Source: Streptomyces umbrinus (GTDB lineage Bacteria > Actinomycetota > Actinomycetes > Streptomycetales > Streptomycetaceae). Taken from it: a DNA stretch of 64,000 nt. Below are positions 51,946-60,526 of the stretch, in pieces. Positions within the stretch are counted from its first letter, which is position 1, and each line of letters opens with the position of its first letter. Made by a program: the position numbers and the translations under genes. The DNA is taken from assembly GCF_030817415.1 (NCBI RefSeq), contig NZ_JAUSZI010000002.1, positions 7,192,001 through 7,256,000 of the forward strand, read 5' to 3'. The notes below the pieces were generated by a model, which had not been told where the DNA came from, made no database searches, and saw nothing but the letters and a program-made list of their open reading frames with translations.

Positions 51946-53492
51946 GCACGCAGCCCCCCGGGAGTCCGTGGCCGGAGCCGTCCGGCACTTCCGGCACTCC
52001 GTGGCCGGGCGCGGACGCAGGAGCAGGAGCAGGGACAGGTACCGGAGTCGGTACGGGTACAGGCACTGGTACCGGAATCGGTACCGGCACAGGCACATGG
52101 GCCGGACAGGACACCTCGATGCAGGACTCGTACGACGGGACGTTCCCCGGCCCCGCGGCGGCACCGGGTTACCCGGACGGCGGTCCGACGGCGACGAAGC
52201 CGGGACGGGGTTCGGGGCTGGGGCCGGGTTCGAGTTCGCAACCGGGCTGGGGTTCGGAACCGGGCTCGGCCTTGGATTCGGCGTCGAACTCCGCTTCGGG
52301 CGCTGCTCCGGACTCCGCTTCGGCGCCGGCGAAGCGGTCGGGCCCCGTCCGGGACCGATACTTCGACCTGCTCCGGGCGCTCGCCCTCTTCCGGGTGGTG
52401 CTCTACCACCTGACGGGCTGGGCCTGGCTGCCGCTGGTGTTCCCGTCCATGGGCGTGATGTTCGCGTTGGCCGGCAACCTGATGGCCCGCTCGCTGAAGC
52501 GCCCGGCCCCGCAGGTCATCCGCAGCCGTATCCGCCGCCTCATCCCCCCGATCTGGCTGCTGGGCGCGATCGGCGTCACCGGCATGGTCCTCCAGGGCTG
52601 GGGCCCGGACGAGGACGGCCACCCGGGCTGGTGGCTGCTCCACCTCACCTTCTGGATCCTCCCGATCAGCGATCCGCCGTACGCCGAGGGGCTGCCCGGA
52701 ATCCACGGCTTCATCGGCGACAACTGGGCCTCGGACCTGGCGGGCCCGCTCTGGTACGTGCGTGCGTACCTCTGGTACGTACTGCTGTCGCCGTTCCTGC
52801 TCCGCGCCCTGCGTGCGCTGCCGGTGGCGACGATCGCGGCGCCGATCGCGCTGTCGGCGGCGTTCCAGCTCGAGTACCTGTCGCTCCCCGGTGAGCGGAT
52901 CCCTTCGGCGTTGACGGACTTCAGCACGTTCGGAGCGTGCTGGATCCTCGGCATGGCGCACCAGGAGGGAATCCTCCAGCGGCTCCCGCGCTATGTGGTC
53001 CCGTCGGTCGCCCCGGCCATCGCCCTGCTGGGCCTCTGGTACGCCACGAACCACAACTTCACCGAGGGCCACGACCTGGACAGCATCCCGCTGGCCCAGG
53101 CCCTCTGGTCCTGCGGCACCGTGATGCTCCTGCTGCACTTCAGCCCGTCCTGGTCGGAATGGCCACGCAGGCTGCGCCGCTGGGACAAGCCGATCACCCT
53201 CCTCAACTCCCGTGCCGTGACGATCTATCTCTGGCACAACATCTGCATCCTCGTCGCGGCGACCCAGGTGGACCGCCTGTGGAACTACGACGTGATGTGG
53301 CAGAACGCCTCCTGGCTCCTGGAAAGCCCCTGGCCCGCCTTGGCCCTCACCTGGGTCCTCATCGGAGCCTGCGTCTTCTCCTTCGGCTGGGCGGAGGACC
53401 TGGCGGCGAAACGTCGGCCACAGCTGTGGCCGACGGGCTCGAAGAAGAAGCCGGTCGCCGGCTCGCGGGGACATCGGGCGGGGGCGCGGTAG
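51942..53492 (+). CDS. acyltransferase 3 family membrane protein
   Basis: 516 residues. The first 140 are low complexity, including Gly-Thr dipeptide repeats (GTGTGVGTGTGTGTG) and Ser/Ala/Gly-rich sequence; the membrane domain starts at RDRYFDLLRALALFRVVLYH, the N-terminal acyltransferase-3 motif with its histidine, and has about ten helices. Family members O-acylate surface sugars. ATG 51942 overlaps the matB stop by 4 bp (ATGA), so it probably decorates the MatB product. A strong hairpin follows. Confidence 0.86.
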   Translation: MSTQPPGSPWPEPSGTSGTPWPGADAGAGAGTGTGVGTGTGTGTGIGTGTGTWAGQDTSMQDSYDGTFPGPAAAPGYPDGGPTATKPGRGSGLGPGSSSQPGWGSEPGSALDSASNSASGAAPDSASAPAKRSGPVRDRYFDLLRALALFRVVLYHLTGWAWLPLVFPSMGVMFALAGNLMARSLKRPAPQVIRSRIRRLIPPIWLLGAIGVTGMVLQGWGPDEDGHPGWWLLHLTFWILPISDPPYAEGLPGIHGFIGDNWASDLAGPLWYVRAYLWYVLLSPFLLRALRALPVATIAAPIALSAAFQLEYLSLPGERIPSALTDFSTFGACWILGMAHQEGILQRLPRYVVPSVAPAIALLGLWYATNHNFTEGHDLDSIPLAQALWSCGTVMLLLHFSPSWSEWPRRLRRWDKPITLLNSRAVTIYLWHNICILVAATQVDRLWNYDVMWQNASWLLESPWPALALTWVLIGACVFSFGWAEDLAAKRRPQLWPTGSKKKPVAGSRGHRAGAR

Positions 53493-53549
53493 AAGACGCG
53501 GCAGAAGACACAGGACTTCGACGTCGAGGTGTCGCTTCCGGTTGTTTGC

Positions 53550-53576
53550 GCGGGCCAAGTCGGGGACTTGGCCCGC
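53550..53576 (+). terminator. terminator of the mat-like operon
   Basis: Perfect 12-bp stem GCGGGCCAAGTC / GACTTGGCCCGC with a GGG loop, 58 bp after the acyltransferase stop. Confidence 0.82.
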
Positions 53577-53743
53577 CACTTGGCGTAGTCGTCTCGCTGC
53601 TCATTCGGTCGCTCTTTGCGTCGAAATGCGAACTTTGACGCCCAGTTCGTGACGCGGTTGATGCAATTCGCTCTGGTGTCGTCTGTTACCCCCTCGGTAG
53701 CGTGGCTGGGCTCATGTCCCCCTCGCCCCACCGGGAGCCGTCC

Positions 53744-54403
53744 GTGAACCGCCGCCCCACACTGCTCGCAGCGATCGCGCTGACCGCCGCCGCGGCCCTG
53801 TCGCTGTCCGCCTGCGGCAGCGACGACAGTTCCAAGGACAAGGACAACGACAAGATCGCGGGCGCCGACACAGGCACGGAGAAGTCGGCTTCGCCGAGCG
53901 CTTCTGATCCTGCCGCCGCCGGCCGACCGAAGATCGAGCTGCCTTCGGATCTGACGATGACCTTCGAAGGTGGCAAGACGGGTGACGCGGTCAAGGACGC
54001 AGTGCTTGCAGACAGCGCTGACCGTATGCGCTCGGTCAACGCCGCCATCGCGGGTACCGACCCCAAGAGCGAGGCGCTGAGCTTCTACAACACCGGCCGG
54101 GCGCTGGAAGCTGCGGTGACCTGGGTTGGAAAATTCAAGGACGCCAAGCTCGGCATCATGGGCAAGGTTCGGTATTACAGCCGGACCGTGACGCTCGACG
54201 GCAGCAAGGCCGCGGCGGCCCTTTTCTGCGCTGATGAAAGCAAGGGGTATGCCAAGGACCTCAAGACGGGCAAGGCGAAGGTCACCACTCCGTCCAACGA
54301 GGACTTCATCCTCTACAACACGCGGCTCGAGAAGAACAGCGACGGTGTGTGGCAGACCACGCGCATCGTGTCGACGGCGGGAGCGAAGCAATGCCTGAAG
54401 TGA
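53744..54403 (+). CDS. lipoprotein of unknown function
   Basis: 219 residues; signal peptide with lipobox LSAC near residue 25, an Asp/Lys/Ser linker, then a compact domain (IELPSDLTMTFEGGKTGD...). The region DSADRMRSVNAAI and GRALEAAVTWVGKFKD look helical; RYYSRTVTL is a strand. GTG 53744 follows GGGAG by 7 bp. It overlaps the next gene by 13 bp, so the pair is co-translated. I do not recognise a named family; similar lipoprotein/secreted-protein pairs accompany WXG100 genes in Streptomyces. Confidence 0.8.
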   Translation: MNRRPTLLAAIALTAAAALSLSACGSDDSSKDKDNDKIAGADTGTEKSASPSASDPAAAGRPKIELPSDLTMTFEGGKTGDAVKDAVLADSADRMRSVNAAIAGTDPKSEALSFYNTGRALEAAVTWVGKFKDAKLGIMGKVRYYSRTVTLDGSKAAAALFCADESKGYAKDLKTGKAKVTTPSNEDFILYNTRLEKNSDGVWQTTRIVSTAGAKQCLK

Positions 54404-55428
54404 AGCGAAAGGTACTCGGCGGCTTCGTCCTTACGCTGCTGTTGACGACTCTGGGGACCCCGAGCGCCTGGGCCAAAATCACGCCCGACGGCAGCCGGGA
54501 GACTGACACGGACGTTTCGGCGGACGTCAATGGCGACAAGCTCACGTCCACTGCTGGAGCCGTTGTCTTCGACCGTTCCAAGAACGGCTCCGGCCAGTCT
54601 GCCGGTCCGGTCACCTCCACGGCGTCCAACTGGACTCCGCCAGCTTGCTATTACGCCCCCAAGTACACGCCGGCCCAGCTCAAGAAGTACCTGGAGCCGA
54701 TCTGGGAAGCAGGCTCGACGGGATACGAGTGGGACGCGAAGCAGCGTAAGAAGTTCGAGGGTGGTGACCCGTACAAGGACTTCAACAAGGACAAGGCCGG
54801 CGAGGGCTATTTCTGGGCCTCCTATGTCACAGAGGGCAGGGAAGGCGATCCCGGTGCGCTCGACTGCACCAGGGACTACTTCTGGGTGGACACGGGAGAC
54901 CCACCGCCTCCCGAGATCCCGGAGGCGATCACCCCGGAAATGCTGGCCCAACTCGCCTACGCCGAAATCCGCGTGCCCTCGACCAAAGTCGAACTCGCAC
55001 CGGAGGGCACCACAAAGGTGAACCTGCCGACGTGGGCGTGGCTGGACGCGGCGGACTTCAAGCCGGTCTCGGTGACGGCATCCGTCCCGCTGCTGGGCGT
55101 CCAGGCGACGACCACAGCCGAACCGATCTCCCTGAAGATCGAACCGGGCACGGCCGATGCGACGACGTACCCCGCTTCCGGCGTCTGCGAACTCAACGGC
55201 GATCAGATCGGCGAGGCCTTCGCGAAGGGCAAGGCGGACGAGACCCCGCCGTGCGGCGTGAAGTACCTGCGTTCCTCGGGCGACGACTCCTACAAGCTCC
55301 AGGCCACAGTCACGTGGAAAATCCACTGGACCGGCACCGGCGTAAACGGTGACCAGCCTCTGCCCGACGGTGAGTTCGGGGCCGACCAGGACGTGATCGT
55401 CCAGGAGATCCAGGCCGTCAACCGCTGA
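54391..55428 (+). CDS. secreted protein of unknown function
   Basis: 345 residues with a signal peptide cleaved near residue 29 (TLGTPSAWA-KITPDG). The mature part has four cysteines spread as ACYYAP, DCTRDY, VCEL and PCGVKY, likely forming disulfides, a conserved-looking YFWVDTGDPPPPEIPEAIT segment and a beta-rich C-terminal half (ATVTWKIHWTGTG). Overlaps the lipoprotein gene by 13 bp; followed by a hairpin. Its partner gene and the downstream WXG100-like genes suggest an envelope or type VII secretion connection, but that is inference. Confidence 0.78.
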   Translation: MPEVKRKVLGGFVLTLLLTTLGTPSAWAKITPDGSRETDTDVSADVNGDKLTSTAGAVVFDRSKNGSGQSAGPVTSTASNWTPPACYYAPKYTPAQLKKYLEPIWEAGSTGYEWDAKQRKKFEGGDPYKDFNKDKAGEGYFWASYVTEGREGDPGALDCTRDYFWVDTGDPPPPEIPEAITPEMLAQLAYAEIRVPSTKVELAPEGTTKVNLPTWAWLDAADFKPVSVTASVPLLGVQATTTAEPISLKIEPGTADATTYPASGVCELNGDQIGEAFAKGKADETPPCGVKYLRSSGDDSYKLQATVTWKIHWTGTGVNGDQPLPDGEFGADQDVIVQEIQAVNR

Positions 55429-55452
55429 CCGAGGTGGCTGATTCAGCCTGTT

Positions 55453-55483
55453 GGCCAACCGCTCTCCCGAGGAGCGGTTGGCC
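55453..55483 (+). terminator. hairpin terminator
   Basis: Perfect 12-bp stem GGCCAACCGCTC / GAGCGGTTGGCC with a 7-nt loop, 24 bp after the secreted-protein stop. Confidence 0.8.
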
Positions 55484-55555
55484 GATCGCCACGAAGAACG
55501 GATAGCGTGATTCCGCTCTCAGGAACGATGGGCGAACGGGGAGAGGTATCGGGGC

Positions 55556-55873
55556 GTGGCGGAGCGGTTGGCGGTCGACGGGGATGAGCTCGGGCGCTTC
55601 ATGAGGATGCTGAACAAGTCGACGGACTCGCTCAAGGGCGTCCGCAAGGCGTTGTCCGAAGCGACCATCACGGGCCTCGGCACCGACGACCTGGACTCCG
55701 CGTGCGAGGACTTCCAGGAGGACTGGAAGTACGGCTCGGAGGAGATCGGCAAGCAGACCGAGGACCTTGCCGAGATCATCGGGAAAAGCCGGGACAGCTA
55801 CCGCGAGGTCGACAAGGCGCTGGAGGAAGCGCTGAAGAAGGCCGGGGCCGGTAACGGAGGCGGCAAGAAGTGA
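55556..55873 (+). CDS. WXG100-like (ESX) small secreted protein
   Basis: 105 residues, almost entirely helical. A central WKYG turn near residue 57 replaces the classic WXG, and the C-terminal helix has the type VII export signal YxxxD (YREVD, about residues 82-86), followed by a Gly/Lys tail. This fits a half of an EsxA/EsxB-like helical hairpin. The GTG start is preceded by GGGGAGAGG. It overlaps the next gene by 4 bp (GTGA), so the two are probably co-secreted partners. Confidence 0.8.
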   Translation: MAERLAVDGDELGRFMRMLNKSTDSLKGVRKALSEATITGLGTDDLDSACEDFQEDWKYGSEEIGKQTEDLAEIIGKSRDSYREVDKALEEALKKAGAGNGGGKK

Positions 55874-57222
55874 CCCAAACGCCGGGCATCGAGCCGTCGC
55901 CCTTCTCCCAATCCGAGGCTGCGAAGAACGGTCCCCTTCCACAGGGACTGAAGTCCTCCCCGCGGATTGCGAACCCCGATTACCCCAACCTGGGCTTCAA
56001 CCCCGTGCCGGGCAGCACCGAGACCGTAAGCGGCCTGCACAAGAAGCTCGCCGGCTGCGCGAAAGTCCTTGAAGACACGCGCGACCTGGTAACCAAGCTG
56101 ATGGACGGCAGCTACTGGAAGGGCGACGCGGCCGTCGCCTTCCGGGAGCAGCTCGACGGTGGCCCGCTGCCGCTGAATCTGAAGAACGCCGCTCGTTCTC
56201 TTCGCAAGGCGGCCAAGCAACTGAGCCTCTGGGAGGGCGAACTCGACGACTTCCAGCGCCGAGCCAAGCGCCTCGACGAGGAGGCGAAGGACGCGCGCGC
56301 CGTGGTCGACACTGCCCAGGGCAAGGCGACGACAGCGGGCGACGACCCGGCCCTGGACAAGAAGAAGGGCGCCGGACACGACGACGCCCAGAAGACCCTG
56401 ACTAGCGCGAACACAGCGGTCGATGAGGCAGAAGCCGACCTTGAGAAGATCCTGGGCAGGGCTCGGAAGCTCGCCGAGGAGCATGAGAATCAGGCTCAGT
56501 ACCGGGCGGGCAAGATCCGGGACGCGACGAAGAAGTTGGCGCCGCATGAGCCGGGGTGGTTCGACTCGGCGATGGACTGGCTCGGCGAGAATCTTCCGGA
56601 CATCCTGAGTTTTGTGGCTGGTGTCATCGCGGTCGTCGCGATCATTTTCGCGGGTCCGCTGGGGATAGCACTGGTGGCGGCGTTGATGCTTACGGCGTCA
56701 GCGCTGAGTGCGACGGCGTTGGGCCTGCGGCTCAGCGACGACGAGACGTGGGAGTCTCTGAAGGACGGCTTTACCAAGGGCGAGTTCGATGCCGACTTCT
56801 GGAGCAACGCGGTCTCGGTGGGAGCCGATGCGATGGGTATGCTCCCCGGGATCGGGGCAGTCGGCAAGGGAGCGTTCAGCGGCGTCCGGGCCATTACTCG
56901 GAGTACTGAGTCCCTCAGGCCCTGGCAGATGGCAACCACTCTCGGTACGAAGACCATGGACGAGGCGCGGGCCGTCGCCAGTCTTGACAACCCGCTGATC
57001 GCGCGGGCGGTGCGAGGCCTCAGCAACCCTGAGACGGCGGCCAAGGTAGTGGGAGCGACTTCGGGTCTGGTCGGCGTGGGCACTGGTGGTTACGGTCTGT
57101 ACAACACAGTGGTGGACGCGGATGACGATGGCGTCAAGGACGGCACCGTCGCAGGTATCGACGGCGCACGACTCATCCTCGACAACGGCGGGATCCTCAA
57201 TCTTGTCCGCCATGTCTTCTGA
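55870..57222 (+). CDS. putative type VII secretion substrate with membrane-active middle domain
   Basis: 450 residues. The N-terminal 215 residues are a WXG/LXG-like helical domain: YWKGDAAVAFREQL near residue 82 carries W-x-G, followed by long coiled coils. Residues 240-283 are strongly hydrophobic (FVAGVIAVVAIIFAGPLG...), then a Gly-rich part with KGAFSGVR and a final DADDDGVKDGTVAGIDGA segment (Asp-rich, EF-hand-like). No catalytic toxin motif is seen, so it could be pore forming, an adaptor, or an effector trimmed at the C-terminus. Coupled by GTGA overlap to the WXG100-like gene. Confidence 0.75.
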   Translation: MTQTPGIEPSPFSQSEAAKNGPLPQGLKSSPRIANPDYPNLGFNPVPGSTETVSGLHKKLAGCAKVLEDTRDLVTKLMDGSYWKGDAAVAFREQLDGGPLPLNLKNAARSLRKAAKQLSLWEGELDDFQRRAKRLDEEAKDARAVVDTAQGKATTAGDDPALDKKKGAGHDDAQKTLTSANTAVDEAEADLEKILGRARKLAEEHENQAQYRAGKIRDATKKLAPHEPGWFDSAMDWLGENLPDILSFVAGVIAVVAIIFAGPLGIALVAALMLTASALSATALGLRLSDDETWESLKDGFTKGEFDADFWSNAVSVGADAMGMLPGIGAVGKGAFSGVRAITRSTESLRPWQMATTLGTKTMDEARAVASLDNPLIARAVRGLSNPETAAKVVGATSGLVGVGTGGYGLYNTVVDADDDGVKDGTVAGIDGARLILDNGGILNLVRHVF

Positions 57223-57249
57223 CATTCCTCGTACGAAGAGAGAAAGCCC

Positions 57250-57930
57250 GTGAACCCCACTGACTGTCTCGCTGCTTGGGACCATCCACCTACTCGCCGG
57301 GCCTGGAAAGGGCACATGGCCATGAACGTCATCGGCCTCATTGGCTGGATCGCCGTGTGGGTTGGCCTGCTGTACGTGCTCATCGTTTTCCTGTCCCAAG
57401 GGTTCATCTTCCTTTTTGTGTTGCCGCTCTGCTATTGCGTCTACCGAGCACTCATCCAACTGCGCTACTTTCCACTGGCCTTCCGCATGGTGCAAGTCCT
57501 GCGAACCTATCCCTGGCAGGTGCTCCCCGGAGTACGTCGCGGCTTGGACGAACACCCGGAGGCGGAGGACGGCGGAATTTGGATTGAAATTCCCAATCCA
57601 GCGGGCCAGGCGAAGGGAATTCCGCTCGTATTTGTCAAGCATCACCGTGCCTACTGGTGGATGAGGCGTATCGGAGGCCCTCGTACCAAGCCCGAGCTCA
57701 AGGCGGAACTGGAGCCCCTCTGGTTCGCCGGAGACCCGCGCTTCCTCGGTGTCGTTGCTGCGCCGGCCAAAGGCGGCAATGCTCCCCGGAGACTGCACTT
57801 CCTCTACCAGCCCTCAGCCTTTTCCAAGACCGCTACTCGTCGGCAGTGGGAGGACGCCAGCCCAGCCGACCTCGAGCGCGCCCGCCTCGCGGGGGCCCTG
57901 CTTCTCAGCACCGTCCAGAGATCCCAGTAA
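57250..57930 (+). CDS. membrane-anchored protein of unknown function, possible immunity protein
   Basis: 226 residues: two hydrophobic segments near 25-75 (VIGLIGWIAVWVGLLYVLIV and FIFLFVLPLCYCVYRAL), then a soluble domain (IWIEIPNPAGQAKGIPLVFV, WWMRRIGGPRTKPEL). GC is lower than the window average. It starts 27 bp after the type VII substrate-like gene, where immunity or chaperone genes are usual. No family recognised. GTG start at 57250 is weakly supported; ATG 57316 or 57322 would trim the leader. Confidence 0.65.
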   Translation: MNPTDCLAAWDHPPTRRAWKGHMAMNVIGLIGWIAVWVGLLYVLIVFLSQGFIFLFVLPLCYCVYRALIQLRYFPLAFRMVQVLRTYPWQVLPGVRRGLDEHPEAEDGGIWIEIPNPAGQAKGIPLVFVKHHRAYWWMRRIGGPRTKPELKAELEPLWFAGDPRFLGVVAAPAKGGNAPRRLHFLYQPSAFSKTATRRQWEDASPADLERARLAGALLLSTVQRSQ

Positions 57931-57957
57931 CGCCCGCTGCCGTCGTAGGACTGGTCC

Positions 57958-58644
57958 ATGAACTCCCCCACCTTCATCCTTCACGACTCAGTCAAAGATC
58001 CCGATGCGGAGCTCTGGTTCTTCGAACCCGCAGGCTTCACCGCCCTCCCCCTCGACGCCCTGCTGCCCGAGCCAGGCTCCCCGGCCGCCGACGAACTCCG
58101 TACCGTCGCCGCTCCGTTCCTCGATGCGGCGCCGAACGAGTTGGTCCGCCAGCAGTTCATCGCGCACTTCGCGTCGGGCCAGCAGCTGCTAGGGGCGCTG
58201 CGCGTGGTGGGCACTGTTCACTGCTCGATCGGCGTACATCGCGACGATGTGGGCGAGTCGAGCGTGAGCAACGGGCAGCCGCTGCTCTCCTTTTTCACGC
58301 TCTCCTGGCGCGACACGGCGATGGCGCCTCGCGGTGTCACAGCCGCCCGCGCGGTGAGCGCTGCCGAAGGCCACACGCACATCGAGTACCTCGAACTACC
58401 CTGCGGCCCCGCCACGTTCAGCGAGTCAGTGCGCACACCATCAGCCGACAGCGGTCTCCCGCAGTTGCCTCTCCTCCAAGTCCACGCCCACTTGCCGCAC
58501 CCGGACTGCAAGCGCCTGGTCGTCCTCACGCTCAGCACCACGGCCGTGGCTCGCCGCGACCAGTACCGCGCGATCCTCCAGCAGATTGCCGAAACAGTCA
58601 GCTTTGAAAATCCGCTGGAAGCCGGGACGAGTGAGGCACGTTGA
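57958..58644 (+). CDS. protein of unknown function in the type VII-like locus
   Basis: 228 residues, soluble, no signal peptide. It opens with MNSPTFILHDSVKDPDAELW and alternates strand-like and helical parts (FFTLSWRDTAMAPRGV, HIEYLELPCGPATF, RLVVLTLSTTAVARRDQY), reminiscent of a compact immunity-like or chaperone fold. The stop overlaps the TTG start of the next gene (TTGA). I do not recognise the family; the role is inferred only from position. Confidence 0.65.
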   Translation: MNSPTFILHDSVKDPDAELWFFEPAGFTALPLDALLPEPGSPAADELRTVAAPFLDAAPNELVRQQFIAHFASGQQLLGALRVVGTVHCSIGVHRDDVGESSVSNGQPLLSFFTLSWRDTAMAPRGVTAARAVSAAEGHTHIEYLELPCGPATFSESVRTPSADSGLPQLPLLQVHAHLPHPDCKRLVVLTLSTTAVARRDQYRAILQQIAETVSFENPLEAGTSEAR

Positions 58645-59140
58645 CTGTGGGAAAGGCTTCGGCCGACGGAAAGGACGGCCCGAAGCGACAGCGTGGTCTG
58701 TCTTGTCTCATCATGGTGGGCCTCATCCCCTCGGGCTCTTCGTCGTCCCCGGGTGGGGCAAGGGCCAGTGGGGCCCGGAGGTCTGGCGCTGGGCTGGGAC
58801 CTCCTGGCCTGGTGGCGCCTACGGGTTCGCGGTCGCAGCCGGTCTCGCCGTTCCCCTTCTGGCCGTGCTCTTCCTCTTCCTCTGCGTGTCCAAGGCGGTG
58901 GAGCCGTGGGAATCCAGGCTCCGGCGCTGCGCCTGGGGTGTGGGCGCCGTCGTCTGCGTCGTCACCCTTGAAGTTCTCTTCGGTGCCATCCTGGAGACGT
59001 GGCCCTTCGGCGGAGGCCGACGCGGCAGTCCCGGCGGCACAGATACCTCCAGGCGATACCCGGCCCTCTGGGTGACCGGCCTCGCCGCCACTCTTGTCGG
59101 AGTCCTACCTTTCAAGAGTGGTTGCTCTGGTCATTCGTAA
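58641..59140 (+). pseudogene. frameshifted small membrane protein gene
   Basis: Two frames together make one sensible protein. Frame one starts at TTG 58641, overlapping the upstream stop, and reads a basic leader then LSCLIMVGLIP up to about 58730; the sequence then continues in the -1 frame as LGLFVVPGW... with further membrane segments (GFAVAAGLAVPLLAVLFLFL, CAWGVGAVVCVVTLEVLF, LWVTGLAATLVGVLP) to the stop at 59140. The joint falls in the C run 58727-58730: one extra C would restore a single frame. Either a real 1-bp deletion, a sequencing error, or programmed -1 slippage. The 3' end abuts an IS110 element. Confidence 0.6.
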
Positions 59141-59264
59141 GATCGGAGGGCCCAGGGGCTCTGGGCATGGCTGTCATGTCGGCGCCGCTGGGATGGCTTA
59201 AGGAACTTGGCCACCCGGAGCCCCGCGACGACTCGACCGCCAATTGGGAGATGCGACTCCGATC
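59141..59264 (+). ncRNA. candidate structured RNA (bridge-RNA-like) upstream of IS110 transposase
   Basis: GATCGGAG at 59141-59148 is the exact reverse complement of CTCCGATC at 59257-59264, closing a 124-nt domain; inside it GCCCAG/CTGGGC forms a hairpin at about 59150-59166. IS110-subgroup elements encode their bridge RNA in the non-coding left end before the recombinase. A short frame (35 codons, 59167-59274) overlaps it and has no strong ribosome site. RNA identity is inference. Confidence 0.3.
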
Positions 59265-59305
59265 GCTGCTGTAGGACAACGTCGGCGAGGTCGTCTGCGG
59301 GATCG

Positions 59306-60526
59306 ATGAACGACGAGCTGGCGGAGGGATACGTGCCCGAGATCTGGGCCGGAGTGGACATCGGCAAGACGCACCACCACTGCGTGGTCATCGATACGGA
59401 GGGCAAGCGCCTGCTGTCCCGCCGGGTCGCGAACGACGAGAGCGAGCTCCTCGCCCTGATCAGCGATGTCCTGGAGATATCCCGGGAGGTGCTGTGGGCC
59501 GTCGACCTCAACCACGGCGGTGCCGCGCTGCTGATCGGCCTGCTGGTCAGCCACGGCCAGCCGGTCGCTTACCTCACCGGCCTGGCGGTCCACCGGGCCT
59601 CGGCCACCTACAAGGGCGGCGAGGGAAAGACCGACGCGAAGGACGCCTTCGTCATCGCAGACCAGGCCCGCGTCCGCCGCGACCTCGGCCTGCTGCGGCC
59701 CGGCGATGAGATCGCCGTGGACCTGCGCACCCTGACCACCCGCCGCCTGGACGCGGTCTTCGACCGGACCCGGCAGATCAACCGGCTCCGGGCCCAACTG
59801 CTGGAGATCTTCCCCGCGTTGGAGCGGGCCCTGGAACTGACGAACCGGGGGCCGGTGATGCTGCTGACCGGATACCAGACCCCGGCCGGGATCCGCCGGG
59901 CTGGAGCGAGCCGGATCGGGACCTGGCTGAAGAACCGCAAAGTCCGCGGCGCCGCCACACTGGCCAAGACGGCCGTGGAAGCCGCCCAGGCCCAACAGAC
60001 CGCGCTGCCCGGCGAGAAGCTGGCCGCCGCCATGGTGGTCCGCCTCGCGAAGGGGGTGATGGCCCTCGATGAGGAGATCGCCGAGCTCGACGCCCTGATC
60101 GAGGCCCGGTTTCGCGAGCATCCGCACGCCGAAGTGATCCGCAGCCTGCCCGGCATGGGCACGAAACTCGCGGCCGAGTTCATTGCCGCCACCGGTGGCG
60201 ACATGGACGCCTTCGGCAGCTCGGACCGCCTGGCCGGCTTCGCCGGCCTGGCCCCCAGGCCGCGCGACTCCGGGCGCGTCAGTGGCAATCTGCGCCGTCC
60301 CCGGCGCTACCACCGCGGTCTGCTGAGAACCATGTACCTGTCGGCCATGGTGAGCCTTCAGTGCTGCCCTGTGTCGAAGGCGTTCTACGACCGGAAACGG
60401 AGCGAGGGCAAGGGCCACAAGCAGGCCCTGCTGGCTCTCGCACGCCGACGCCTCAATGTCCTGTGGGCGATGATCCGTGACGGAAAGCAGTTCCATGCTT
60501 CACCCCCCGTCACACTGGCGGCTTGA
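59306..60526 (+). CDS. IS110-family transposase (DEDD recombinase with serine motif)
   Basis: 406 residues. The N-terminal RuvC-like DEDD domain begins AGVDIGKTHHHCVV with the first Asp, and KTDAKDAFVIADQAR carries later acidic residues; the C-terminal Transposase_20 domain has SLPGMGTKLAAEFIAATGG, FAGLAPRPRDSG and ALLALARRRLNVLW, holding the catalytic serine region. Length is complete for the family. Start ATG 59306 gives a short leader before the conserved core. Appears intact and possibly active. Confidence 0.9.
   Translation: MNDELAEGYVPEIWAGVDIGKTHHHCVVIDTEGKRLLSRRVANDESELLALISDVLEISREVLWAVDLNHGGAALLIGLLVSHGQPVAYLTGLAVHRASATYKGGEGKTDAKDAFVIADQARVRRDLGLLRPGDEIAVDLRTLTTRRLDAVFDRTRQINRLRAQLLEIFPALERALELTNRGPVMLLTGYQTPAGIRRAGASRIGTWLKNRKVRGAATLAKTAVEAAQAQQTALPGEKLAAAMVVRLAKGVMALDEEIAELDALIEARFREHPHAEVIRSLPGMGTKLAAEFIAATGGDMDAFGSSDRLAGFAGLAPRPRDSGRVSGNLRRPRRYHRGLLRTMYLSAMVSLQCCPVSKAFYDRKRSEGKGHKQALLALARRRLNVLWAMIRDGKQFHASPPVTLAA

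Noticed and set aside
58586..59140. single-frame gene 184 codons starting inside the previous gene
   Set aside because: Its first 50 codons overlap the upstream gene in another frame and look random; the frameshifted reading from TTG 58641 is more coherent.
59167..59274. 35-codon frame upstream of the IS110 transposase
   Set aside because: No strong ribosome site and it overlaps the folded flank; kept only as a note under the RNA candidate.
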